Assembly: GCA_002245135.1 (NCBI GenBank)
Contig: NGBS01000295.1
Coordinates: 186,001-250,000, forward strand
From: Proteromonas lacertae
Taxonomy: Eukaryota > Sar > Bigyra > Opalinata > Proteromonadidae
Length of the DNA stretch: 64,000 bases
Direction: 5' to 3'
Part shown: piece after piece, positions 1-11,860 of the stretch
Position numbering within the stretch: position 1 is the first letter of the stretch
How the letters are laid out: every line of letters starts with the position of its first letter
Position numbers and translations under genes: made by a program
The notes under the pieces: model-generated
The model's input: only the letters and a program-made list of their open reading frames with translations
Database searches by the model: none
What the model was told of the DNA's origin: nothing

Positions 1-681
1 GATCATCTAACATAATTGTTATAAATTCACTAATGTCAAACATAGAATCAAGCCTTTTTCATTTTTAATGTATTACGAAGCAAATAACGGTATAATAGCT
101 CTGTAATATTCATAGAATCCAAGTTTCAACAGTTATTAAAGAAATTATTGTTTAAAAAATGCGGACAAGTGTTTAATATAGCAGCTATCCTCATTCTAGT
201 GATTTTAAACATTTTTCTAACAGTATGGGGAATAATCAATTCAGATAAACAATATGTATATGTGTAAATCAATTATATTGCCATATAGAAATATTTAACT
301 CCAATTATACTTGAATATATAATTAATGTTATTTTAACGTTAGTATTGATAATAAGGTTTATTATAAATGGAAGTGTATATTGTTATTTTTATTTAATAG
401 TCCTTTTTTATGTTTGTATTGAATTATGTTGATATATTTTGTACAGCTGGAACTGTTACTACATTAATAATGTATAATAATCTTTGTTGTAATCTATATT
501 GGAGTATAGAAGTGAAATTTTTAGATTAATTAACAATGAAGATCAGACAATAGCATTTGGAGTTCAAATATTGTGGCACATCATGAGAGTCATTAGAACA
601 TTTGTGTTCCTTCATTGGTGGTCTATCACATTTTCAATTATTGAAGAACATCAGTCAGAATATTTAATAAGCATAAAATAA
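1..681 (+). CDS. Four-helix membrane protein, voltage-sensor-like, left end incomplete
   Basis: Splicing two or three short introns (one near 242-275, one near 375-399 with GTATAT at the donor, one near 471-509) gives a continuous protein ending at the TAA before 681. It contains hydrophobic segments beginning NIAAILILVILNIFLTVWG, then LEYIINVILTLVLIIRF, then FFMFVLNYVDIFCTAGTV, then ILWHIMRVIRTFVFLHWW. The order (acidic residue in the second helix, Asn and Asp in the third, spaced Arg residues in the fourth) resembles an S1-S4 voltage-sensor domain. That is a resemblance, not a firm family match. The first exon is uncertain and the gene probably starts left of the window. No pore segment is visible, so it could be a lone voltage-sensor protein or an unrelated four-helix protein. 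Confidence 0.45.
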
Positions 682-735
682 TAAAAATTAAAAAAAAATT
701 AATAACATATATAACAATAAAATAAATAAATTAAA

Positions 736-1749
736 TTAATTTATACTTGAATTTGAACATTCATTTCTTTTGGATGAATTTTTAACATTAGACATAATAG
801 AAGTAGCATTTTGATTCATCCATGTTAAGAACTTGGCTTGTTGTATTGGTGACAAGATTTCCATTATCTTGACCATCTGTGAAGTCATAGATTCTAAAAT
901 TTCTTTCACATTTTTAGCTATTGTGTCCATTGTCGTTAAAGCTTCTGCTAAATTACGTCTCTGTTGCTTAACAGCATCTCTAAACCCTATAATCTTGACT
1001 TGCTGCTCTTTTGTCAAATTGATAGTATTAACTAAAATATCCCATATACTTCCCCCGTGGGTAGCATTGTTTAAAGTTACATCATAAAACTCATCATCTT
1101 GTTGCAAAGACCATATTGTCATTTTAGTTAATTGAGCTGGTAATAATACACGTTTTAATTGATTCAAATGCCAAATAATTTGTTGATTTCTTACTTCACC
1201 GAATTCACTCCAACTCTCGTAGTATGATTTCATTATTGATTGAATTTCTTCAGTAGCAGGTTTATCTGATGATAATAATTCTTCTAATTTTGCTAATTTT
1301 TGTCTTTGTCCATCTTCTCTATTTTCTCTTACATTATTTCTTTCTAGCATAATCTTTAGCTCATTATTTTTCTGCCTTAAACATTGAAGCTCTGCTTCTA
1401 ACTCCAACTGTTTTTCTTTCTTCTTTTCTCTACATTTCCTAGCTATTTCACGATTTCTTTGTAACCTTTGTTTCTTTTTTTCCTCTTCATCATCAGGAGC
1501 GTTTAATTTTCTCTTTATTGATACTTCTGGCGATTCAGGAACTGATTCTGGAGGTGGTTCTCTTGGTTGCAAAGATTCCATCGGCATAACATCCATGCCA
1601 TTCATAACCATCCAAGAAATCATATCTATTTTTAGAATTAAAGAAAAGCTAAACATACCACTCTCCGAATTTGATAATTTAGCTTTTTTCTTTCCTGATA
1701 CGAAGGATAATATGTTATTATATTTTTCATCTGGATTTAATTCATCCAT
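736..1749 (-). CDS. bZIP transcription factor
   Basis: The protein of about 330 residues has an acidic/proline-rich N-terminus, then a basic region with the canonical N-x3-A-R-x2-R pattern (RLQRNREIARKCREKKKE, about residues 97-114), followed by leucine heptads. The second half carries a helical domain with a motif of the type HLNQLKRVLLPAQLTK...W.LQQDDEFYD, which I know from bZIP proteins of several protists; its role is unknown. It should bind DNA as a dimer in the nucleus. A 33-nt stretch near 1621-1655 starts GTATGT and ends AATAG on the coding strand. It is probably an intron that happens to keep the frame, so the true protein would be 11 residues shorter. The gene is head to head with RPL10A, 109 bp between start codons. 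Confidence 0.85.
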   Translation of the reverse strand: MDELNPDEKYNNILSFVSGKKKAKLSNSESGMFSFSLILKIDMISWMVMNGMDVMPMESLQPREPPPESVPESPEVSIKRKLNAPDDEEEKKKQRLQRNREIARKCREKKKEKQLELEAELQCLRQKNNELKIMLERNNVRENREDGQRQKLAKLEELLSSDKPATEEIQSIMKSYYESWSEFGEVRNQQIIWHLNQLKRVLLPAQLTKMTIWSLQQDDEFYDVTLNNATHGGSIWDILVNTINLTKEQQVKIIGFRDAVKQQRRNLAEALTTMDTIAKNVKEILESMTSQMVKIMEILSPIQQAKFLTWMNQNATSIMSNVKNSSKRNECSNSSIN

Positions 1750-1858
1750 TGCTGTTTTATAAATATTTTGTGTTTGGACTCTGAAACGATCAAATATTTA
1801 GTTAATGTATCCCGCTTTTTAGTATAGTAATTATTCTATAAATTAATCATTCATCAGC
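1750..1858. promoter_or_regulatory. Shared promoter region, bZIP gene and RPL10A
   Basis: These 109 bp separate the start codons of two divergent genes, so both promoters must lie here or overlap the first codons. I see no clear TATA box that stands out from the AT-rich background. The call rests on gene arrangement only. Confidence 0.4.
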
Positions 1859-2964
1859 ATGAGGTATTTATTTCTTGCTCTATAGCTTCTTTTTAATTAT
1901 TCTTTTTTTATTTATTTTTTTCTTACTATTCTACACACATTACTCTCCTTTTTTATATCAGAAAATGCTAATCTATTTAATAGTAAGTTAAGTGGCGATA
2001 TTTTAGAAAGTGCTATTGCAAAACTTCTTGCATACTCAAAGGGAGAAAAAACCGAATTAAATGGAGATGAAGTACAAGGCAAAAAAAGAAAATTCTTAGA
2101 AACTGTCGAAATTCAAGTCACATTGAAGAACTATGATCCTAATAAGGATAAGAGATTCAGTGGAAGTGCTAAATTACCAACTATCCCAAAACCAAACATG
2201 AAAATCTGTGTATTGGCTAATGAAAAGCATGCTAACAAGGTATATATCGTTTATTATCACTACTACAATTATACTATGATGAATCTTATTCGCCCCTATC
2301 CTATTCTATACATGAGGATTGAATAGTTCTGATTTTAATTTTTATGTCTATATCTTTAGTTCTATTATTTATATATATTCATAGTGTAAAGAATTAGGAA
2401 TTGACTTCATGACAGAAGCTGATATTGTTGCATTAAACAAGAACAAGAAACTCATTAAGAACTTAGCTAAGAAATACGATGCATTCCTTGCTTCAGATAC
2501 ACTTATTAAGAAATTACCACGTATAATGGGTCCAGGATTAAACAGGTATATTTATATATATATTATATAAAAATATGATGATTAACAATTTATTATGGTA
2601 TTACCGTCTGAAAATAAGTGATAGATATATTTAATCTGATTTTATATTATATATATATATATATATATATAAATTGTGATATTAATTATTATATAGAGCC
2701 AACAAGTTCCCAACCCTTCTTAATACCAACGATGATATTACTGCTAAATGTAATGAAATTAAACAAACCATCAAGTTCCAAATGAAGAAGGTATTATGTC
2801 TTAACACTGCTGTAGCTAATGTAGAAATGCCAGCTGATCAAATTGAATACAATATTCAATATGCAGTAAACTTCTTAGTTTCCTTATGTAAAAAGGGATG
2901 GCAAAATATTAAGGTTATTTACATCAAATCAACAATGGGACCTGCTCAACAAATCTACTTCTAA
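1859..2964 (+). CDS. RPL10A: 60S ribosomal protein L10a (uL1)
   Basis: Component of the L1 stalk of the large ribosomal subunit, where it helps release tRNA from the E site. Four exons: the first is only ATG AG, and splicing over 1864-1983 yields MSKLSGDIL, the usual start of the family. Further introns are 2240-2384 and 2546-2696. Hallmarks are [60 protein letters not shown] and the C-terminal [14 protein letters not shown]. Length (about 216 residues) is normal. Unusually for this window, all three introns are long (120, 145 and 151 nt) against about 30 nt elsewhere, as often seen in ribosomal protein genes of intron-poor or short-intron eukaryotes. Confidence 0.97.
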
Positions 2965-3329
2965 GTGCTTTACACTTTCTTTTCACCATTTTTATCTTTT
3001 GATAATAATGGAAGCCATAAAACAATGATGAATGAAATAATGTTTTAAATTTATTATGTTTTGGGTTTTTATTTTCAAATATAATTAAAGAGAATAAGAA
3101 TTATAACGATTCATTTAATATTGAAGAATTCTTTTGATATTTCCTTTTTTAATTTCTAAAATGATAGTAATTTTGGTATATCCGTATTTTCTTTCACTAT
3201 TACAGTCAGTTCATTTACAATTAGAAGAGCTTGATATAGTTTTTAATTATTGAAACAGCTATGTTTTGAAAAGCCTCAGTTCATAACTTTACATTCTATG
3301 ATAATTATAAGTTATTTGTTTATTTAGTT
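2965..3329. other. Intergenic, no gene seen
   Basis: This stretch holds the 3' flank of RPL10A and the upstream region of the giant gene. It is AT-rich and full of stops on both strands, with no RNA gene or repeat that I can recognise. A TTTATTTAG just before the ATG at 3330 could be an acceptor of an upstream noncoding exon. Confidence 0.5.
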
Positions 3330-6300
3330 ATGCAATCATCCAGATACTTAGATTATTCCGATATAAACGAAATAATACTAGTAGAAAAGAGAAGTTCCAG
3401 TGGAAAAGCTTTCTATTATTGTGACAAACCTTTCATTTTAGTTCGCGATTGCTTCATTCGAATTTACTATGAGATGAAAAGTGTTATAAAGAAAGAAAGT
3501 GCCTCTAAATATCAAAAGTGCTTTTTGGTGTATGGTAATGAAAAAATTGGTAAAACAACGTTCAGCTGCTTTCTAGCTTATTGTTTCAACATGGATAAAG
3601 ATTTCAAGGAATATAACATTGTTCTTTTCAGTGACTCACAATTAGATGAACCTAATTATTATTTTCGAGAAGCCTATGGTGTAAAATATGAATTATCCAA
3701 TAAACTACCTTTTACTAACAGAAGAACAATAATAATTAGTGATAATTTTCCCATTAAAGAAGATGATTACAGTAATGATGAGGTTATTGTTATGGTATCT
3801 TCACCAAAAGCAGATAAGTATAAAGTAATGAGTAATAAAAGAGCTCCAGTACAATTCTATTTACTACCTTTCACAAAAGATGAAATGGACATCACTAAGT
3901 TGAGTGAGATAAAATATCTACTTAATAATAGCACATTTGATGCAGAGAAAGATGGTTTACCATCATATGTTCCACCATCATACAATGAATTTTTTTATAT
4001 ATATGATACTGATAGGGTAGATAAAGTTGCAGATAAGTTAAAGTTTAAATCTGATGAAATAAAGAGAGAAATTTTAGTTACATACTTCACTAGTAAAGAT
4101 AAATTACTACAATTATGTAGTATATTTAAGGATGAAAGAGATGGAATAATATTTGAAAGAATGTGTCACATTATTGTAAGGAATAAGCTAATTACTGATG
4201 AGAATATATATATTCCTAAAGATTTATGTTATTATTATGATATGAAATATTTTTATGACTATCTTAGCTCTCAATCAAGATATTTTGTTAAACATGATGA
4301 TAATAATGAAGATGTAGATGCAATGTATGTTGATTTTGGTATAATTAAAGATTTCCCAGCTATTGATGGATGTATTATCAATAAATTCAATATTACATCT
4401 CTTCAAATGACAATTGCAAGTACACATCCTGTAATAGATACAATAATTGTATTTCTCAATGTATTTATATAAAATATTATAATTGAATAGATGATATACA
4501 ATCTTCATAAGGATGTGATGATAAACTACATATTGAATCCACCTACTGCTAATTCAGATGTTGATTATTCACCTGCTCCTAATTCAGATGTTGATTATTC
4601 ACCTGCTCCTAGCTCAGATGTTGATTATTCACCTGCTCCTAACTCAGATGTTGATGCTAAGCAACCTACTGTTAAGCCATATCCAACAGAGTTTAACCGA
4701 GAATCTTCACTTTATGATCTTGGTTATATACCCAGCATTTTAAAAGAAAATATATTATTTAGAATGGATCAACGTATAAGAATCTTATGTGAAAGTTATG
4801 TATATAATAATATGTTATTACTGTGTATAGTTTTTAATTAATGAAATTAGCTGCAGAAGAAACATATACTTTGGTTTAATTAACATATATAAAGGGCAGG
4901 CAAAAAGAATTTCTGAAAGTTATGAATAGTGATATTCAAAGAATTAAAAAAATGGAAAGTGAATTAAACCATAGTAATAATGATTCAGATGTGATATTAA
5001 TAGAAAAAAGATTAAAATCATTAAATGAAGAATTAAAGAATTTCAAAAAGCAATTCAATGAATCAAAAGTCAAAATAGAAGAAAATGATAATAAATTGAA
5101 TGTATTAAAAGCATATGAAATGAAAATTAAATTATTCATTTTTAAGAATCTTATAGATGGAATTTGCATAGAATTAAAAGAATCAGAAGAATCAATAAAA
5201 TTGAGTGTTTACAAAATATCAACAACAAAATTAGAAGCATATAAAACAGTTCAAACCATAATCCATGATTTGAAGGCTAATGTAAATGGATTAGAAAGTG
5301 AACTATCTACACAAATATCTACAGTAGATATTCTTTTTTCCTCATATTTAGAATCACTAAAAGAATCTGAATATTTTGATCTATTAAGAGAAATAAAAAA
5401 ACAAATAAAAGAAATAGATGAAGAAGCACAAAAATTACCTAATCTATTAAATGATGTAATTAATAATTTACAATCCAATCAAATAAATTCTGAATTGAAT
5501 GATATAGTTCCATTATTAAAAAAACAATTACTATCATCATCAACACTATTACAGAATTATAAAGAACAATTAACAGGATGTAATAATAATAAAATAGTTA
5601 TAAAAGTATTATGTCAAAAAATAGAGTTATTGAAAAGCCACATGCTTATAATAAAGAAATTGATAAAATCAGTATTGCATTTCAGCTATTATACAGTTAA
5701 TCATGTTAATGAACCTTTAGTTTTTTATTTAAATAATTTCTTACAAAATTCATTTTTAAAGCTTGAATCAACTGCTGAAGTAGATATTATTGATGATAAG
5801 AACAATGAAGAAATACATAAAGATGAAACTAAAGAAGAATTACATAAAGGTAAAACCAAAAAACATTCATTTAAAGATAAAGCCGAAATACAATCCATAA
5901 TCAAAAAAGGATTTCTTGTAGATAAAACCAAAGAAAAATTAGGTAAAGAAGAAAACAAAAAACAATTTCTTAAAAATGATGTAGAAATGCAATTAGAATT
6001 ACCTAAAAAATCACTTAACGATAAAACCAAAGAACTTAGAAAAGATGATGCTCACAACCAATTAGTACGTTTTAATAATGAATTTATTTTATTACAATAT
6101 CAACTTCAATTGTTAAGTATATTGGATCTTGAAGAAGCAAATGAATATGTGAAGAATAATATAAATTCTGAAGTGAAAGAAAAGTTGTTTTATGATTTAG
6201 ATGATTATTTAATTGATATTATATACTATTACTTGGATGATAATAGTAAAAAAGAAGATATGAAGAAACAAATTATTTCAGTATATTTTATTTTATTTTT

Positions 6301-9300
6301 TATTATAGAAAATTAAAGAAGAGATAGATCAAATATATGATGAAAATGGTTTTGTAAAAAGTGAAGGTTTAAAAAGTGAATTAGAGAACAAATTGAAGAT
6401 ATGTAATCCGTTATTTAAAATAGTATTTCTTACTTATCAACATGATACAGTTACAAAACCACCTGAAATGGGTTCTGCTAATTTTGGACCTTATGGGGGA
6501 TTTTTTCAAAAACTAATGACTGAAGAAATGGAAAAAACTTATACTATGAGTAGTGAACCTTCTAATAAAAGGACTAGAGTAAATGAAGATAAGATAAATG
6601 ATAAAGAAGTTAGAACAGAAAATATTATTATATCTATAAAATCAAAAAGACTTAGACTTTATGATTTAAAAATTTCTAAAAAAAAATTGTTTGATATTGC
6701 AACAAAAGATTCTCCATCAATGAAAAGTTATACTGCTGAGAATACATTAGTATATAAACCAAAAGACTATTCAAATTTGCTTATTAAAGAACCTGAAAAA
6801 AAAGAAATTAGTGATGAAAAGAATATCAAACAGTTGGTTAAAAATTTTAAAGGTATTATTCAAGCTGATGCTACTGACAGTTTGTTAAAAACTATAGCTC
6901 CATACAATGGTTTAATTACATATTTATTAAGTAAGTCTGAAAGTAAATTGAAATTAAATGAACAAACTAAAGGAATTATAAGAAATATTGAAAATGTGTG
7001 TAGAAGAATAGATGAAAGTATAGTATTAGATGAAAATATATATGAAGTGAAAGAATTGAAAGACTTTATATTACCTACAAAGCAATGCATAGATGAATTA
7101 TTATCCAAATTACCTATTAATGATACTATACGATTCATTGATGAATTTTTATTCTCTAAATTAACTATTCCTATTAATGAAATGAATAAAAAGGAATTAT
7201 TATCTGAATTACTTGTTAATGCTAGTAATGATTGCTTAGATGTATTATTATCTGAATTACTTGTTGATGTAAGTAAAGAAAAAATAGAAGAGTTGTTATT
7301 AGCATTACCTGATGATAGAATTAAACAGTACATAGATGAGTCATTATTAGCCTTACTAGTTGAATGTTCAAAACAATATGTATATGATTTATTATCTGAT
7401 TTACCTGATGATGCTAGTAGAGAAAATATTGATAAGTTAATATCTGAAATACGCATGACTATTAATGAAGATATGTATTTTTCACAACCACTTCTTGATA
7501 CTATTCAACAGTACATAGAAATATTATTATCTAAATTACCCATTCCTATTAATGAAGCTAATAGAGATAAGTTATTATTGGAATTACTTGGTGAAAGTAA
7601 AGAAAACATAGAAGAGTTGTTATTAGCATTACCTGATGATGAAAGTGAAAAGTTATTATCTGAATTACCTGTTGATGATATTAGAAAGTTCATAAATGAG
7701 TTATTATCTGAATTACCTATTGATATTAATGAAGAGATTAAAAATGAAATATTATCTAAATTGCTTGTTGCTAATGATGAGAGTAAAAATAAAATATTAT
7801 CCGACTTAAATATTGATGATGAGAGTAAAAGCAAGATATTATCCGAATTACATATTAATGATGAGAGTAAAAACAAGATATTATCCGAATTACATATTAA
7901 TGAAGAGATTAAAAATAAGATATTGTTGGAATTGCTTGTTGCTAATGATGAGAGTAAAAATAAAATATTATCCGACTTAAATATTGATGATGAGAGTAAA
8001 AGCAAGATATTATCCGAATTACATATTAATGATGAGAGTAAAAACAAGATATTATCCGAATTACATATTAATGAAGAGAGTAAAAACAAGATATTATCCG
8101 AATTACATATTAATGAAGAGATTAAAAATAAGATATTGTTGGAATTACTTGTTAGTGCAAGTAAAGAATTTATAGAAAAGTTTTTATCTCAATTACCTGT
8201 TGATGTTTATAAAGATATAAAAGATAGGTTATTATCTGAATTACTTAATTTTAATAATGAAGAGAATAATAATGAGATATTACCTGAATTACATATTAAT
8301 ACTAATGAAAAGAATAGAAATAAAATATTATCTGACTTAAATATTCATATTAATGAAGATATAAAAGATAGGTTATTATTCGAATTACTTATTCATATTA
8401 ATGAAGATATAAAAAATAAAGTATTATCCGAATTACTTCATGTTACTAATAAAGATATAAAAAATAGAATATTATCACAATTACTCATTCATATAAATAA
8501 AGTGAATAAAATAAAATTGTTATGTAAATTACTTGTTACTAATGAAGAGATAAAAAATCAGTTATTATTAAAATTACATAATGGTGATAAAGAGAGAAAA
8601 ATTAAAATATTGTCTGAATTATTTTCTACTAATAAAGAGAATGAAAATAAGTTAATGGAATTAGTTATTGTGACTGATAAAGATATAAAAAACAAGATAT
8701 TATCTGAATTACTTATTGTTGCTAATGAAGAGAGTAAAAATAAGGTATTATCTGAATTACTTGTTGATGTAAGTAAAGAAAAAATAGAAGAGTTGTTATT
8801 AGCATTACCTGATGATAGAATTAAACAGTACATAGATGAGTCATTATTAGCCTTACTAGTTGAATGTTCAAAACAATATGTATATGATTTATTATCTGAT
8901 TTACCTGATGATGCTAGTAGAGAAAATATTGATAAGTTAATATCTGAAATACGCATGACTATTAATGAAGATATTAAAGATAGGTTATTATCAGAGATGC
9001 ATGTTGTTAGTCAAGATATTACAAGTAAAAATTATAAATATAAGTTAATATCAGCATATAATTCAATAATACAAATTAAAGAAAAATTAAAAGATAAGTG
9101 TAAACCATGTAAAAGTATATTTATATTTATATTTATATAATATTGTAATAGAAACTAATGCATTATGTCGAATATTTGAAAAACCAGTAATTATAAATGA
9201 TGATAATACAATAAGTATTGGATGTGATATATATCAATATCCTAAAAAGAAAGTGTATATTCGAAAAGTCTATAAGGATATATGGAATGAATTGAAATAT

Positions 9301-11860
9301 TATATATTATTTTTCAAAATAAGAAGTTGTAAACGTAAAGATATAAATAAGATTAATATTATTGTTAAGGTTATAAACGAATTAATTGAAATAGATAATA
9401 ACGAGAATGCCAAAAGATGTTTTCATATGTTTAAAAAAGGTATTGATGAAGTGAGTAATTATGATGAAATGAATACTATTCTAGAAGACTTAAACAATAG
9501 AATTTTAGAAAGAAAATTCAAAAGAATGAATGGTGACTTCTGTATAGGTGAATGTTTTAAGATTTTATTAAGAGGAAATCCAGGATGTGGAAAGACCTCC
9601 TTTATAATATTCTTATTACAGAAGATCATTGAATTGAATAAAAGTATTCAAATTTACAACTCAGCTGATAAAAGTAAACCTAAATTAAAAATTAAAGCAA
9701 CGATATTTAAAAGTGCACAAAGGGACATTTGCACTCAGTATCAATTAAAAGAAGAAAATGTGTACGGATCAAATGATAGTGATCTATCTGATTTAGCTAT
9801 ATCTGATTCATTCAACTTAGATAAACCTACTTCAAAAGCTTCAATTATATTATATATTACTTCACCAGATTCTAAAAATTATAGCAATTTTTTTGAATAT
9901 AATCCTAATCAAATATGTTATTTTATGGATGTATTTAGTGATGAAGAAATTAAAGAATGGGAAGAAAAGTGTTTACCAACTAAATTACAAACATCAATTA
10001 TGAAAAATGGATATGATAAGAGATATGGAAATGTTCCAAGACATATCTATTATACATCAATATATGATAAATGTTATGGTAAAAATTACTGGGATGAATT
10101 ATACTCAGTAGGTATAAAAAGAATAATTGGTGGTGTTGGATATATGGAATTTTTGATGAGGTATCTATTTCCAAGTGAATCTCAAACAGATAAAATATCC
10201 AAACGAACAACAACATTTGATAGTACATTATGTCATTATATAGTGAAGTATTCTATTCCCTTTCGAGATGAAGATAAAACAACCAAATGTTATGATAGAA
10301 TTAATGAAGATCAAATGGAGTTTATATCTGATGAAGTGTTTGATTTTATATACTATAGTATTAAACACAAAGCTGAAGAAAATGATGTCAAAAAAATACA
10401 AGAAATATTTAGGAGTTATTATAATGAAAAAGATCATCAACTATTTCAATTATTATTTGAAGAACTAGTATTTTACAATTGTTTATATAAAACAGACACT
10501 CAACCAATATATCATTCAAATGGTAATGTATTAGAAATTAGTAAAATTTTGGAAAGTATAAATGAAGATAAATTTAATGTATTTAAAGAATTATTTAATG
10601 TAGATATATATTCTACTAAAAAGAATGGAGTTTATTTACTCCATTTAGCGACTCTTAAGAATAGAGAAATGATTTATTTGATGAATAACTGTTTTATTCA
10701 TGTAATAAATAATCAACGAGAAATATTAGATGTTGATTATAAGATTCAAGAGTGTATATGTGATTTGAAAGAAAAAATGCAATTTAAAACAATATATTAT
10801 ATTGTAGTATTTAATAAAAACTCATCTGTCTCATCACCTTTTCAATCAAAAGTATTAGTTTCACATTATATAGGAGAAAAATATATAGATAATACTGCTA
10901 TTACATACTGTAAATCGAAATTTGGTAATTCAGTATATAGAATTAATTTCATGATAGAAATTATAAAAGAAATTGCTATACAAGATATGAGTAATAATGC
11001 CCAAATGCAAAGAACAAAGACTTTACCACATCAAACAAACCAACAACAACAACAATTACTACCATATGTAGGTGATATTAGTTATATAAAGTCGATATTG
11101 AGATGTTTTGCCAATATCATACCATTACTAAATATTTTCGCAAATTTTTACAATTACAAATATTATGTTGAAAATGATGATAATGAAACTTATATGAAAA
11201 GAACATTTGATCTTGTGAATAGAGCAATGAATGAATATTGTAGTATTTTTAAAAATGATAAACAGCAAGATGCTTATATATGTCTACAATCACTGTTAAG
11301 ATTATTACATAATAATTATGAAAAGAATGGAAATGATATAGATTTGTTTGCAAAAGATAATAATGAACAACCTTATGGTTTATCAGTTGCAATACCTGAT
11401 GATGAAAAGATACATGTAGAAGATTGCTTGAATCACTCTAATTGCATTATAAATGTAGCACCAAAAGTATTAATAATTCATTTGAAAAGATTTGATGATA
11501 AGAATGAGGTAATACAAAAAGTTGTCAATATCTGTGATGTATTAGATTTATCTAAATATATGAAAAGTATATATATATATATATTATATTTAATTTTAAA
11601 TAGATAACGAAAGGAAGATATATGATTTGATAGGAATGTCAAGTCATTGTAGATATACAAATACTACTGACAATATAACATTTGATCATTATATTGCAAT
11701 ATGTAAATCTTCATTTGATAATAAATGGTATTTATATGATGATGATAAAGTAATGAATGAATATGATGTGGAGAATAATAAAGATCATTATTCTAATTTC
11801 CTTCCGTATATATTATTTTATCAATTAAGAGAACAAAATATAAAGATGGAAGGAGTATGA
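3330..11860 (+). CDS. Giant double Crinkler/RHS-type NTPase with coiled coil, Leu-rich repeats and a C-terminal USP-like domain
   Basis: Introns at 4461-4490, 4800-4830, 6281-6308, 9115-9151 and 11567-11603 join everything into about 2,790 codons, except one +1 frame break at 4922-4929. Order: NTPase 1 (P-loop GNEKIGKTTF, residues 69-78, and a VMVSSPKADKYK...FYLLPFTKDEM motif); four NSDVDYSPAP-type repeats; coiled coil and Lys/Glu-rich tract (4922-6280); short Leu-rich repeats (about 7090-9000); NTPase 2 (P-loop RGNPGCGKTS near 9570-9600, with YITSPDSKNYSNF and a DEEIKEWEEKC segment); then a ubiquitin-specific-protease-like fold (11050-11860) with APKVLIIHLKRFD and DHYIAICKSS...WYLYDDDKV. Both NTPases resemble the Crinkler/RHS effector-NTPase class by motif layout. 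The USP nucleophile position is Ser (11080-11082). Function unknown. The gene could instead be two genes if the break at 4922 is a true stop. Confidence 0.6.
4552..4653 (+). repeat. 30-bp in-frame tandem repeat (about 3.5 copies)
   Basis: The unit encodes the decapeptide NSDVDYSPAP; copies are nearly identical, with one AAT to AGC change giving SSDVDYSPAP, and the last copy is cut after NSDVD. It forms a flexible acidic/proline linker between NTPase 1 and the coiled coil of the giant gene. Confidence 0.9.
7090..9000 (+). repeat. Degenerate Leu-rich short-repeat tract with two longer internal duplications
   Basis: The protein repeats units of about 12-15 residues of the type NEEIKNKILSELLV or DDESKNKILSELHI, giving amphipathic helices. 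On top of this lie two larger duplications. A segment at about 7246-7474 recurs at 8746-8974 (offset exactly 1,500 bp, no difference seen), and a segment near 7766 recurs 171 bp downstream. Both keep the reading frame, so the tract is expanding by in-frame unequal exchange. Confidence 0.85.

Noticed and set aside
2646-2671. (TA)n run as regulatory element
   Set aside because: It lies inside an RPL10A intron, and similar runs are common in introns and spacers here (37481-37510, 44900-44930).
6860-8956. Long minus-strand open frames across the Leu-rich repeat tract
   Set aside because: They are mirror images of the repeats (ATT/AAT-type codons stay open on both strands). The plus-strand frame joins to the flanking exons through introns and has the protein-like composition.
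9998-10468. Short minus-strand frames inside NTPase 2
   Set aside because: They overlap the plus-strand NTPase frame, which keeps the P-loop and continues for 800 codons. No homology is seen in the minus frames.
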